A DNA stretch of 64,000 nt from NCBI GenBank assembly GCA_020726505.1, contig JAHLEZ010000042.1, forward strand, positions 1 to 64,000. Reading direction: 5' to 3'. The notes beneath the pieces were generated by a model, which was not told the origin of the DNA, ran no database searches, and worked only from the letters and a program-made list of their open reading frames with translations. This document shows positions 1 to 11,700 of this stretch, piece after piece. Position 1 is the first letter of the stretch, and every line of letters starts with the position of its first letter. This DNA comes from Leptodontidium sp. MPI-SDFR-AT-0119 (lineage: Eukaryota > Ascomycota > Leotiomycetes > Helotiales > Leptodontidiaceae). The position numbers and the translations under genes are program-made.

Positions 1-94
1 CGCAACGCTTAATTCTTAGTTTAAAAGAAAAAGTCAAGGAAATACAAACTAATTAACTCGGTTACTATATTAAATACTATTACTCGTAAAGATA

Positions 95-1215
95 CGAACC
101 TTCCGCTATTTATTAACGAGTTTTCTAAAGAGTTTACTAGTTATTATATTACGAGTCTCGTTACTTATATTCTAGGTACGATTAACAAGTGCTTTATTAG
201 TTTAGTAAAATATAATTACTTTTATATTCCTTATATTAGACTAGTCCGAAATATATATTCCCACAAAGGCGCTATTAATTCTATTACACAATGTGTTCGA
301 ACGATTACACACTCTTAAAGAAGCTAGTCCTAGTAATTACAATGTTATTCTTAGACGACATTAGTGTCAAAGGCTTATATACAAACTACGATTAAGCTAA
401 GCCTTGCCGGGGATTAGAAAGTTTATCTTAAAGTATATTAAGAACCTCGACATGACTCTCGAACACTTAAAGCGTACTAAAGTTACAATTAAGCCTAAGT
501 CACAGTTTTATTTAATAATATAAACATTGTGAAGTACGCTTATAACTTCGAAGAAAGAGAACTATTTATAAGGTACCTCGTTAAAGTTAAGAATTAGCAA
601 GAACCGGCAAATTTCACTAAAGTTAAAGTATTCTTAAGACTTATTATTTACTTTTAAATTTAAATTAAGAACTTTCGCTTAATCGCTAAACCTTTATACG
701 TACTCTTATAAAAAGAAGTCAAGTTTCACTAAGAACTCGATTTATAAGGTAAGGCTATAACCGAACTACAGGACGCTTTATACTTATCCCCGGTCTTATA
801 TCGAATAGACTATAAAGAGGGAGCTAGTGAGATTATAGTTAGAGTTAACTCTAGCGGAACTAGCTAAGGCGGCTTCCTGGGCCAGAGAGAGCTGACTTCG
901 AATAAAATACGACTAGTAAGGTACAAGAGTGGGTTTAAAGTAAAACTAAAGCTAAATATAATACTACTAAGAGAAAATATAAAGGTATACTTTATATCTT
1001 AAAGAAACTAAAGATTTAGCTTATTAGAATACACTTTATTATAAAAACAAATACTAATACGCTTATTACATAACTAAACAAGGTAGCCTACGATTATCCT
1101 AACACTATATTAACTAAATGGCTTACTTAGATACGACTCTTCGACTTTAAGGTTCGACATATCTAAGAAACGACGTATATAATAACAAACTAATTATCCC
1201 GGAGACCTAGGCACC
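95..1215 (+). pseudogene. Gypsy reverse transcriptase and RNase H (decayed)
   Basis: Around 343-375 the translation MLFLDDISVKG matches the RT active-site box (FLDD followed by I.VKG). Around 455-510 comes the LEHLKR...KPKSQF stretch typical just downstream, and 520-790 holds the thumb and connection region with KFHW-like residues. RNase H follows at about 790-1,215, recognisable by TNTLIT, YDYPN, IRLFDFKVRHI and an LSRRP end that normally closes the RNase H. Several stop codons sit at conserved Trp or Gln positions, so no functional protein is possible. Assignment rests on family motif order known from Ty3/gypsy pol. Confidence 0.75.
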
Positions 1216-1539
1216 CCGAAGATTCCTTAAAAAAAAGTAATACTAACAAAGACTAGATTCTCTCTAAGCTTAAAGCTTACGAGATTTATCCTATTAGTAC
1301 CATAAGCGAAGAGGAGACTAATAGTTCGGAATTAAACGATACATTAACGAACCCGGAACTTTAAAGACGAAATAAAATCCTTTAAGATATGAAATTTATA
1401 ATTTAAAAACTTCGCGATAAAGGGAAACTTACTTCTTCTAGCGGTTTTAAGTCCTCTTTTAACGAAAAAGGCCTACCTATTATAATAAGCAAGTATAAAA
1501 AACGGTACTAGGAGATAGCTCGATACTTAACGACACTTA

Positions 1540-2960
1540 AGACTCCGAAGTTAATAGATCGAAAACAATTCTAAGTATTTAAGCGTAAGGCACTAAATTA
1601 CGGCGTGTATAATCGTAGGATCTAGAGGTTACTATTAAAAGGAGCTCTAATTAAGCTCGTTATCGACATAGTAAAAGAGAAAGAGGCGATACTTAGGAGC
1701 TACTATAATAACTTTAGTCACAAAGGACGAGAAAGCACGTACTACTGAATCTTTACTTAATACTTCTGGAAAGGCCTGTATATAGACTGTATAAACTATG
1801 TTTAAACATACTAAGATTACTAACTCTAATTATTTAAACGCTAAGAGAAGCTTCTTTACTTAATAACATCGAATGGCCTAAGAAATAGGCGCTTAATATT
1901 ATATTTATACTGATAGAACGCGGAAAGAAGTACTTAGTAATTACTAAGGACGATATAAGTAGTTAGGTTAAGGTAAGGGCCCTCGCTAGTAGAGAGGCTA
2001 AAGGAGTAATTAATTTTATTTAGCAAGATATTATTTACTAGCACGAATTGTTTTGGAAGCTTATTATTAATAATAAAATTAAGAACATAAGAGAAGTTAT
2101 AAACTTACTTAATAAAATAAAAGTTAACCAAATTTAAATCTTAATATATAACGCTAGAATAAACGGGATAATTAAGAAAAGACATAGCCTGATTAAGAAT
2201 ACGCTTTCTAAGATAAACAGACGCTAGCTTAACAACCTTCTAGTAGTGTTATTTATAAACCGTATTATAGTACATCGCCTAACGGGGTATACTCTCTTTT
2301 ATATAATTTACAAGAAAGAAGTTATCCTGCTTATTAAGACAATAAACCCGACTTAGAGATTATTATTTACTAAAAAGATCAAGAACCGCTTTAAGCTTTT
2401 AAAACTCCGCGCTCTCTAGTTTTAAATACGGCAAAAACACATAAACGAAGTTATACTTATAAGACTTGCCGCCGTTAAAAAGGTAAAGAGGCTTTTAATT
2501 TAAAACATAATATTCGCAAACGGCTATTTGTTAAGGAAGACTTAGTCTTACGTTAAGACTTTATTAAAGAGAAAAATATATCCATTAATTATACTCTTAA
2601 TTTTAAATAGCTTAGACCTTACGAGATTTATAAAGCTTATATAAAGAAAAAGTATTACGAACTTAAAAAGCTAAGCCTAAATAGCCCCTGACTTCGCCGG
2701 ACTTTTATTAAGAATAAGCTTAAGCTTTTTCATAAGAGGCACGACTTTATCTACAACGACAGCGACGATGATAAATAACTTAATAAAAAATTAAACGACA
2801 ACCTTACGCCTAACTATAAACTTAACATTAATATACACGACTTTAGCGACCCTAAGTTCTTAGAAAACCTTAAGATTCCGACGATATAGCGTATTTAAGA
2901 TAATAAGATAATAATTAAAGTCCCTGAGCTATCTTAATAATAGCACAGTGAGTATTAAGT
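1540..2960 (+). pseudogene. Gypsy integrase and pol C-terminus (decayed)
   Basis: At about 1,620-1,810 the plus-strand reading gives a run ending FSHKGREST and an aromatic-rich YFWKGLYID. This corresponds to the H2C2 zinc-binding region of gypsy integrases (H...H and C...C, with the GH.G motif). A basic C-terminal tail continues to about 2,960. The DDE core between these points is broken by stops and apparent frameshifts, so catalytic residues cannot be assigned individually. It directly follows the RNase H relic in the same orientation. Confidence 0.6.
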
Positions 2961-5900
2961 AGTATTTAACTTAAAATAAATATACTTTAGTATTAGGGAA
3001 TTAGTGCGAGAACGTACCTTTAATATTTAAAGAAAGGGACGATATATTATCGTATATTAAAATAATTATTAAGACGACTTTATATCACTAAAAACCACGA
3101 TTTAAGACACCTCGGCACTACAACAAACACAAAGAAAAGCTTATATAGCCCTAAGTAAGTTAGAGAAAACATTAGCCCCGCGCTATAAGAACACTTATCT
3201 CTCAAAGCAAAACTTAATAAGAAACTAACGCCTTCATAAATTACTTATCACATACGAATATATAATAGGTTTAAAACGAGACTACTATTATTAAGCTAGT
3301 AATATTCTAAGCGGCAAAAAGTAACTTCGTTTAAATAAGCCAGTTATTAGGCTTGATCCGCAGGACTAAATTCCAAAACGGCAGGTTAAACCTATAGCCT
3401 AGGCTAGAAATTCAAGTCTAACGTGCTAAACACCCCGAAGAATATAAACGCAATATACTCAGGCGCTAACTCTCGGTAATTAATAAAAAAGAAGGAACAA
3501 CGAAATAAGTCTATTATTCTTAGGGATAAAGCTAATAACCTATAAAGCCATTAACTTTAACGTAGCACATAGCGATTTATAAAGGACGACACTAAGAGTA
3601 CTATTGATAAACTAGCCTTGAATTAGTAAGTAAATTACACGATTTATATAAGGTAAGTAAAAGTTTAGGAAATCTCCTAGCGAAGAGCTAATAACACGCT
3701 CGGAATTAGAGCCGTGCTTTCTGAAACCTTAAGTTAACAACTATAATATAGCCAACGCTAACCTTACCCCACGTGCTAAAGGTCTAAGTATACTATTAGC
3801 CGACGACCCCTAGCTAGTGAACCTTTTAGGGATCAAGTATTAATCGACTACCCCCAATTAGCTTTATTTAAAGTCTCTCGCCTATTAAGTTAGGGCCCCT
3901 TTTGCATATACGTCGATACCTCTTAGTCCCCTCCTGTCAGAAAGTCTAAAAAAATAAAAACTTCTCTTGCCGTTCACTAGTACTAGTAAATAAGAGGTAA
4001 TATACTTCGCACTTAAAGTATTAGTAAGAGATTACAAATTATAAATAACTTTTAAATATAATATAATAGTTTTATAACTATAATAGACTTATAAGTAAGA
4101 GTACTACTATTCTAGGCTCGTATTAATATCGCTGAAGTAATAAAGACTTTATATCCTTAACCTCTAACTAGGTTTAATAATAAGTACTAACAACTAATTA
4201 AAGCTAAGGGTGCGACCTTAAGTGTTCTTATAAATATTTCGTTACCGCCTACTGCATTATTCCGAGAGGTGTCGTTAAGTAAAACGAATAAGAACAAAGC
4301 TAATAACCTATAAAGCAACCGGTTAGGAGTTAAGTCTAGCTTCGACCTTAAAATTAATAATAAGTTCTTTAACCCTTATTAAAGAACTAAAGTAATTAAG
4401 AGACCTTAATTATAACTAAACCATTATTTCGAGAAGATTTCTAGCTAACGGGACCCTATAATATACCATCTTATACTTAGCTATTGCCAGCCTAATAATA
4501 CTTAAATTAATTAGACTCTTTTATTTATCCCTAAAAAGCTTAGCTATTTCAAAGACTCTTTATTAGCTTTAATAATAAGAGGCGACTTACCTTTATAGAG
4601 AAAAGGGGCCATTTCTATTACACTAAGAACTAAGAACTTATTATAGCCTCCCAACCCTACTTAGCGCATTACGATTATTAGTTTGCCCATTCCTCTTAGC
4701 TTTCTATTATAAACCTTCGAAATTGGCGGATCTAGCCTTTACCCTATCTAATCAACTGATTAATGAGAGACTAGCGGAATAATACTACTTATCTTTAGTA
4801 GTATAACTTACGCAAGTATAATAAGAGTGTATTTATAAAGGGACCTAAAAACTACTTAGTGACCTATTATTAAGGGAAGATTAGTACGGCGTGATACACA
4901 CGTTCTTAGCCTAAAAGATAAAGTTTAATACGAGTAGTCGCACGAGGTAGCCTTAATTCTTATTAGTTTACAAACCTAAAGAAGACAAATAGTATTATTT
5001 CCTTAACTTATAAAGAAAATATAAGTATTAGCGTTATAAAGAAGTTAAATAATTTAATACTTAACTAAATAACGTTAAGGTAAAGTTTTGGAGTTCACTT
5101 TAATTACTTCTTAAAACACAAGTTGAAGATTAATAACCTTAGTAGTACTTCAAATTACCGCAGGAAAAGTATTAACATAATTTATAAATAACTAATTAAG
5201 TACAAAAGGAAAAGATAAGAGTATAACTCACGAAGTTAAGACACGTTAAGACCTCTATAGTATTAACCTTTAGTATTAAAGCTAAGAGCGCTTGGGCTAA
5301 GATAAAGCGAACTAATCTTAGTAGTACCTCTAAGGTAGCTAATAACGAAGAACTTTTCTTAAAAGTCTACGACGAGTTAATAAAGCTTAAATAATATTAT
5401 AAAAGGTTAACTCACTACGTTAAGGCGACTTGACTTCATATTAAAGTTATTATTTAAAGATCAAGGTGCGAAAAGCTAAAGAGAAATTATATATAAATCA
5501 ACGTAAGTATTATATTGAAGTTATTACTTAGTAAAAAGAAAGTAAACAAGGAAAACTCTTTACTACGTTACCTTTACGATTAAGTAATAGCGAAGTTAAA
5601 AGTATTAAGCTCTAATAGCGCGCTAAAGTTAATAATAAAAACTAAGGTTATTATCTTAAAAGTACTAAATAACAAAGAGTTAATAACAAAAAGATCTTTA
5701 AGAATACTTAGAGTTATAGTAACTAAAGTTATCGTTAAATAAAAGAAGATCTTGCCTTAGTAATATAAGAAAAGTAATAGTGAAGTCAATCTTAATATAA
5801 GCGTGGCGGGGAAGTTTACTTTCTTAAGAGAATTAAAGTAAAAAAAGGTATAAGAGATATTATTTAATTAATAAAAGAAAAAGTAAAGAAGTTAAAGCGT

Positions 5901-6183
5901 GTTAAAGTACTTTATAAAAGAAATAATATTAAGGAGAGGTTGTTATATTTAAAGAGTTAAAGTTAGAAAGTTAATAAGGAAGAAATAACTTTATAAAGGT
6001 AAGTTGGCGGCGCTAAGCGAGGCGATTATTTACTTCTAAAGGTGATAGGTTAATTATCACGGGACTTCTTCTTCACTAGGCTTCCTGCTAATAACGTTGA
6101 TTTATAAAGCTTTTAATTAGTGAAGTGTTTCTCTTGTATTGAGTCGCTCGAGGGCGAGTATGATTTTTAAAGAGGGGGACGAA
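2961..6183 (+). other. Unassigned RIP-decayed 3' region of the gypsy element
   Basis: No gene is recognisable. The region is AT-rich with abundant TpA. Two exact 21-bp direct repeats lie at 3,528-3,548 and 4,296-4,316. Between about 5,278 and 5,760 one plus-strand frame is Lys/Leu rich with fewer stops than chance would suggest, which could be the relic of a coat-like or accessory ORF. Whether this belongs to the gypsy element or to a separate degenerate insertion is not resolved. Confidence 0.35.
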
Positions 6184-6472
6184 TATAGTAGGGAAGGCTC
6201 TAGTAGCTCCTTTATTACTTAACCGGATAGGCTTTTTTCATATAAAAGGGTTTATTACTTAAAAACAACTCAGGAACTAAGAACGTTTATAAATATTTAT
6301 CAAATATATTTTTTTCTCTTCCACTCCCTCAAGATTTTATACTCTTCAAATATATATTATCTCTAGATTTAATTAATCCGCGATTTCCTACACTTAGAAT
6401 CTCTCCTGTACCTCACTACATACTACCTCTCTTGTTATATAGTTTATTGGGCTTTTTCCCTCCCACAACAGT
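6184..6472 (+). repeat. Probable 3' LTR of the left-truncated gypsy
   Basis: A purine tract (AGAGGGGGACG) at about 6,170-6,180 resembles a polypurine tract. It is followed by a sequence starting TATAGTAGGG, which is plausibly a RIP-altered TGTTGTGGG. The stretch ends at 6,472 with CCCTCCCACAACA, the inverted counterpart. The length of 289 bp is ordinary for fungal gypsy LTRs. The partner LTR is outside the window, so the left edge is an inference. Confidence 0.5.
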
Positions 6473-7985
6473 CTTAATAATATTAAGGCCGTTCTTTATA
6501 CTTTAAATATCTTTAATCTTTCGTATAATTTAAATCTTTTGTAATTCCGTTATTACTATCTAGACTGCCCTTACTCTAATAAATATATCCGTAGATAGTA
6601 AGTCTTCGTACGAAAGTCTAAAATATACTCCAAAAACGAGAAGTGTTAGAATTAGTTTATTTAGACTAGTTATATTATTTACGGCTTTTACGGCTATTTA
6701 AAGGACTACTTCTTTTACTAAGTTTTCGCTTTTTGTCTCGTCTTAAATAATCTCGTACGATCGGCGTAAAAGGGCGTGATACCGCTTAACCTTCCCGTCA
6801 CTTTAATATACCTTGACTAGGACTTCCTTTATATTAACGTTTATTATACGAGTATTTACTTTAAATTCTAATAATGCGAAGTTCGTCCTGATATTGTGTA
6901 CGAAGTAATCTAAGGGTCTAAGGTAAGTATTAATTTAATACGTATAAAGTGTAATCTACGTTATTTTCGCTAAATTATCCTTTAAGAATTAAGTAGTATT
7001 AAAGTTAATTACCTTATTAACTACTTAAAGGACTATTACTCTTAAAAGATATAAAATATTTACGATTATAGAGAAATTAAATTTAATATTGTCTTTTAAA
7101 GAGAATTTAAATCGACTTAAGTTCTTTATATAAAGCTAATATTATTTATAGAACTTTAAGATCTTCTTAATTATACGAAGGTTTATTTTCTCGTGTCTTG
7201 CTTACTAAAGAACGCGGTATAGTTTCTTAATTAAAGGATATTTAAAGTGTTAATAGAGTTACTTAAGCTTTATTTCTGTGAAGTATTAATATATAAACGT
7301 GTCTTTTATTATATAAATTATTATTTATAAATGTCCTTATTTTCATATAATCGGAATTCTCTTATCTCCTTAAATTATAATATTTTAAAGATTATTTAAT
7401 TATATACTAAGGGAGTTTATATTTTAAATATATAATAGGAACGGGGTATTTATTAAAATAATCTAGAACTTTACTTACTTAATAAGTGTTCGTACGAGTA
7501 TTAATTCCTCTAATTCTGTTATTCCTTTACTAAATCAAATCGTATACGTTTAATTACTTGTATAATTAACTTCTAGTGACAGGTTAAGCTTTAGAAGTAC
7601 TTAGACTTATTACTTTCTTATAGTAAAGATTCCGGTAACACTACTATTTAATATAATCTCTTAAAAGACTTTGAATAAATATCTGTCTTTAATAACGAAT
7701 ACCTCGCCTTTGTATAAATCCTTTGTTAAGTCTTGTTATAAAAAGGCGTGTTTTATTAATTCGTCGTTTAGAACTTAAATTATTTGTCGTCCGTCGACTT
7801 CCTTGTATTTTATAAAAAATCCTTTTAGCTTATCTTTGTCCTTTTATTCCTTTATATCTTCTAGTACTTTTTTTTATTATTATACGATTAAATTCCCCTA
7901 AGAAATCTTCGTATAAACTTAAGAAAGCTTAAGTTATTTCCTCGGATCTATTGAACTTAGTTATTAAGTGATTCTTAACCTTTAC
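6473..7985 (-). pseudogene. Ty1/copia-like integrase relic (oldest host element, 3' part)
   Basis: The reverse complement of about 6,600-6,950 translates, with stops ignored, to NFALLEFKV followed by IKEVLVKVY, SDGKVKRYHALLRRSYEII and AVKAVN. This matches the C-terminal half of the integrase core in fungal copia elements, where a VERYHAPLRRAYEII-type motif is conserved. The element is interrupted on its left by the gypsy ending at 6,472 and on its right by the gypsy starting at 7,986. Its sequence resumes at 27,898. Heavy RIP has removed all long frames. Its RT would lie beyond the left end of the window. Confidence 0.6.
7981..7985. repeat. Target site duplication TTTAC (left)
   Basis: TTTAC directly precedes the LTR at 7,986 and is repeated exactly at 27,893-27,897 after the far LTR. 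The pair proves that 7,986-27,892 behaved as one insertion, even though the LTR at its right end is itself split. Confidence 0.85.
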
Positions 7986-8287
7986 TGTTACGGCTGGCAA
8001 GAGGTTGATACGGCGAGTTGACTCTAGCTGTGTATTTAGGCCTCTAGCTACGCTCAGAATCGAGAAGAAAAGACAAGGAGAAAAGGAGAGCTCCCCGTAA
8101 GGGAGGGCTCGAGTATATATACATGAAGGACCCTCCTAATAGGGCCTAGCGTAGTCGAGTGCCATTCACATTAATATGTCGCAGGCTCGCCACCTAGTCT
8201 TCCCTATCGGGCTTAGCGCCGTCGTATGGCTAGCGATACTACGAGCCAGTGTCGGTTAGAATGCGAGGCGCATTATAGGTCGTAATA
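7986..8287 (-). repeat. 3' LTR of gypsy copy A
   Basis: 302 bp, beginning TGTTACGGCTGGCAAGAGG on the plus strand and ending in a RIP-altered CGTAATA. Just inside it lies the reverse complement of the G-rich polypurine tract seen before the 3' LTR of copy B, which fixes the element's orientation as minus. Confidence 0.88.
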
Positions 8288-11200
8288 TTACCCTCCCCTC
8301 TAAAAAAACTGCGTCCGCGTAATTGTAGCTATGACCGTGTCGTCCTCGAGGTCGTTGTAGTCGTCGATACTAGCGTTATAAGCCTTTAGCCACTTTGGGA
8401 GAGCTCTTGGCGGGCCTTTAGTATTCGGATGCTTTAGGTGGAACCTCTTAATTATATATAGAGCTGTTATAGCGTCTGAGTATAGGTACTACTTTAAGTC
8501 TTTATCGGCGCTTAGCTACTTAATATAATAAAATAGCTTGTTCTATATGACTTTAGAGTTAAGGATGCCTTTAATTTCCTACTTATCTTACTTAAGTAGT
8601 AGCTAGATAGGTGCCGGCGTAGCTCTAGCTTGTCCCGGTAGGGGGTTGTCGACGTACTTGCGGAGTGAGTGCGAGTGGAAAACGGGGTGAATTGACTAGT
8701 CCTTTAGCAGCTTAACTTTCTAACTCTCTCTTTTCTTAACGATTACTTTAATTAGGCCGTACTACTTATTAGAGAGCTTCCTTGAGGGTCGGTCGACATT
8801 CTAGTTCCGAGTGTTAACTAGTACTAGGTCGCTAACGTCTTAATTGACGGCGCGTCGCCTACGGTTCGCTAGTCGTTTTATTTTCTCTTGTTAGTCCTTT
8901 AGGGACGACTAGGCGACTTCTGTAACCTCCTTTATTTATAAGGCTACTTATAGAGCTTCCTCGCGGTTGAGTTTTTTTGTTGTTGTAGTCGGCGGCTCTA
9001 GGTTAACTAAGTCCTAGGAAGTCCTTAGTTTAACGCCGTTAAGTAACTAGAAAGGGGACAGGCGGCTTAAGGACTCGTGCGGTAACGTTAATTAAGTAAT
9101 GTCTATGATTAGTAAGAGGTCGCTCTAATTGTCTTAGTAGTAGTAGCAAAAGGGACGGAGTCGTTACTTAATATATTAGTTTATTACTTTTGTTTAGCTG
9201 TTAACGTTCGGGTTATACGCTGTCGTTAGCTTTACCTTAGTCTCGAGGATATAATAGTACTCCTTTTAAAAGGAGGAGACGAACTGAGGTTCTCGGTTTA
9301 AGACAATAGAGTCTAGTATACTGAAGTGTCAAGTCTAATAGACGAGGAAGAGAATAGCTATGCCTTTAGCCGTAATTATATTATTATAAGGTATTGAGAC
9401 TAGTTTTTTAAATAAGCAGTTAATAATAATTATAGCGAAGTTATAGCCGTGCTTGTTTAGTAGTAGCTTTATAAAGTTTATTATGAGGTGTTAATACGGC
9501 CGAGTAGGGATTAGTAGGGGGTATAAGAAGCCAGGGGTCTTATTCTTACGGGCCTTTTGTCGAGAGTAATTATAGTTTATTACGTATCGAGTTATGTCCG
9601 TGGGGAGACCGTTTTAGTGATATTTGCGACTTAGTAATGCCTTTATCTTTCTAATCCCCACATGTGTTACTAAAGGTTAGGAATATATATAGCGAATAAG
9701 TATTGTACGAAGCTTTAGCGGTTTTAAAGGCACTTTTAGGCGGCCTTAGAAAAGTAACTTATCACTTATTAACTTGTAATCTAACGACTACTCCTTAGCT
9801 TTTTGTCGGAGAGGCTCTAGTAAAGGCGAGGTCTTATTAGTTAGGAGTACTTGATCGATAACGTTATATTCTACGATGTTATATATTACTATAGAGTTAG
9901 GGTTTAGCTCTTTCGCGGTAGACGTCTCTGGGTCGATTAGTACTTCCGTATTCGACTCTGGCTTTGGCTCTAGCTTGTCACGTGTCTTAGTATCGCGACC
10001 TGGGGTCGTGGCGTCTATAGGTGCTAGGGGTATCGTCTTTACGACTTCGATATAGGCGTCTATAAGATCGACGGCGGAGAGTTAAAGGTCGCTAGTGACT
10101 CGCGAGTTAATCTTGTCGGTGGGAATTAACTGTTAACTGCGGATAGCCCACTTACGTGCTTTTGTAGCTGTAAGGTCTTGATCCCGTCGAGACAAAGTGT
10201 TAGCTAATGTATTAGTTGTCTTAGTACAGTATATAATTATAAAGTAGAAGTTTATAAAGAACTTAACTTATTAAGCCTGTTTAGCTATGAGGTCCTTAGT
10301 AGTTATAAAGTACTTTAGGGCCTAGTGGTCTGTGTAAATAAGGACATTTCTCTAGGCACTTAAGAGCTCTGGGCGGTATTACTTAAATAACTGGAAAATC
10401 GCTAATATCTCTTTGTCGTGGATTAAGTAGTTAAGCTTAAGGTTTATTATAGTCTTAGAGAAGTATCTTACGGGGTAAAAGGTGCCGTCCTCTTAAAGTT
10501 AGGATAGAATCTCAGTGACGACTCTATCAGAAGAGTCGGTCTTTAGTCGTGTTTATTTAATAGGGTTATAGTGGCGAAGAACCGGCGTAGATTAGAGGGC
10601 TTCTTAGAGAGTTTCTTAAGCGTCCTTATAGGCGCTATCGAATTTAAAGGGAACGTCCTTTCCGGTGAGTATTATAAGGGGTCGTGTAATGTGACTGTAG
10701 TTCTTAATAAACCGGTAATAGAAGTTATAAAAACTAAGGTAGCTTTATATACCCCGTATATTATCGGCGTACCGCTAGTTCTTAATTATACTAATCTTTT
10801 TTAAGTTTACTTTTACGTTATTAACGCTAATAATAAATTCTAAGAACCTTGTCTTTTGTACGTTAAACTCGGACTTCTTAATGTCGGCCTGGAGTCTATG
10901 TACTTATAATATTATTATGACTTTCTTAATATAGACTTTATACTCCTCTAAAGTAGACGAATATATAAGGATATTGTCTATATAAGCCGCGTAAAAGTCG
11001 TCGAGGTACTTTATAAAGATATTATTAATAAATCGCTAAAAGGTTATTAGGCTATTTATAAGGCTAAAGGGAAGGACCTTATATTTATACGTATTATATT
11101 AAGTATAGAAAGTCGTATAGTCCTCGCTCTTAGGGGATATACGAATACAATAGAAAGCTTGCTAAATATTAAGCTTTATAAAGACCTTTGCCTTATAAAT

Positions 11201-11700
11201 ACGTGTTATTATTTTATTAATTAGAGGGATTAAGTACGGATCTTTCTTTAATAAGGCATTTAGCTTCCGGTAGTCGACGTATAGCCGGAGACTACTATTA
11301 GCTTTCTTGGCGAAGAGAATAAGGGCTATATATAGTGCGCTAGAGGGTTTAATAAAACCTTTATATAAGTTATTAATAATGTACCGCTTAGTCTCTAATA
11401 GTTACTTTTTAGTTATACGCCGGAGAAGTTCAAAGGATAAGTCGTTCTCCTTAGTAAGTTCGATTTAGTAGTCTACGCCTTAGTAATGTGCTGGCAACTC
11501 GTCGGAGGCCTGCCGGGAGAAGAGAGGAGTATACTCTTAATATTCTATAAGGAACTTCTTACTTATTAATTCGTTATCTTATGTATATTTAGCCTTTAGG
11601 GCTTCCTTTAGGGTTAAGTCTCTATTTATTAATACGAGTTTAATACTTAACTAGTTTAGGGCCTCTCGCTAGCGACGAGTTAGCTCCTAGTCGATTTTAT
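8288..11700 (-). pseudogene. Gypsy copy A pol: RT, RNase H, integrase, chromodomain (decayed)
   Basis: The reverse complement aligns in order with the copy B pol. The RT lies at about 11,500-10,850, with the active-site region near 10,980 reading DDFYAAYIDN in antisense. RNase H is at about 10,560-10,200, integrase at about 9,750-8,900 and a chromodomain-like tail at about 8,620-8,440. Tryptophan and glutamine codons are repeatedly converted to stops. Small plus-strand open frames in this stretch are antisense shadows. Confidence 0.7.

Larger units (their letters stand above)
1..6472 (+). mobile_element. Left-truncated, RIP-decayed Ty3/gypsy retrotransposon
   Basis: Read on the plus strand with stops ignored, the order is reverse transcriptase, RNase H, integrase, a long unassigned 3' part, then a 3' LTR. 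The 5' LTR and gag lie left of the window. Many Gln and Trp codons have become TAA or TAG, as expected from RIP. The right edge is placed at 6,472, where the LTR ends in CTCCCACAACA and sequence of a different, minus-strand copia-like element resumes (GTCTT follows). The target duplication cannot be checked because the left end is missing. The 3.2 kb between integrase and LTR is longer than usual for fungal gypsy elements, so a second element could be hidden there. Confidence 0.7.

Noticed and set aside
10571..10804. 77-codon plus-strand ORF
   Set aside because: Antisense to the RT/RNase H relic of gypsy copy A; no domain and RIP-biased composition.
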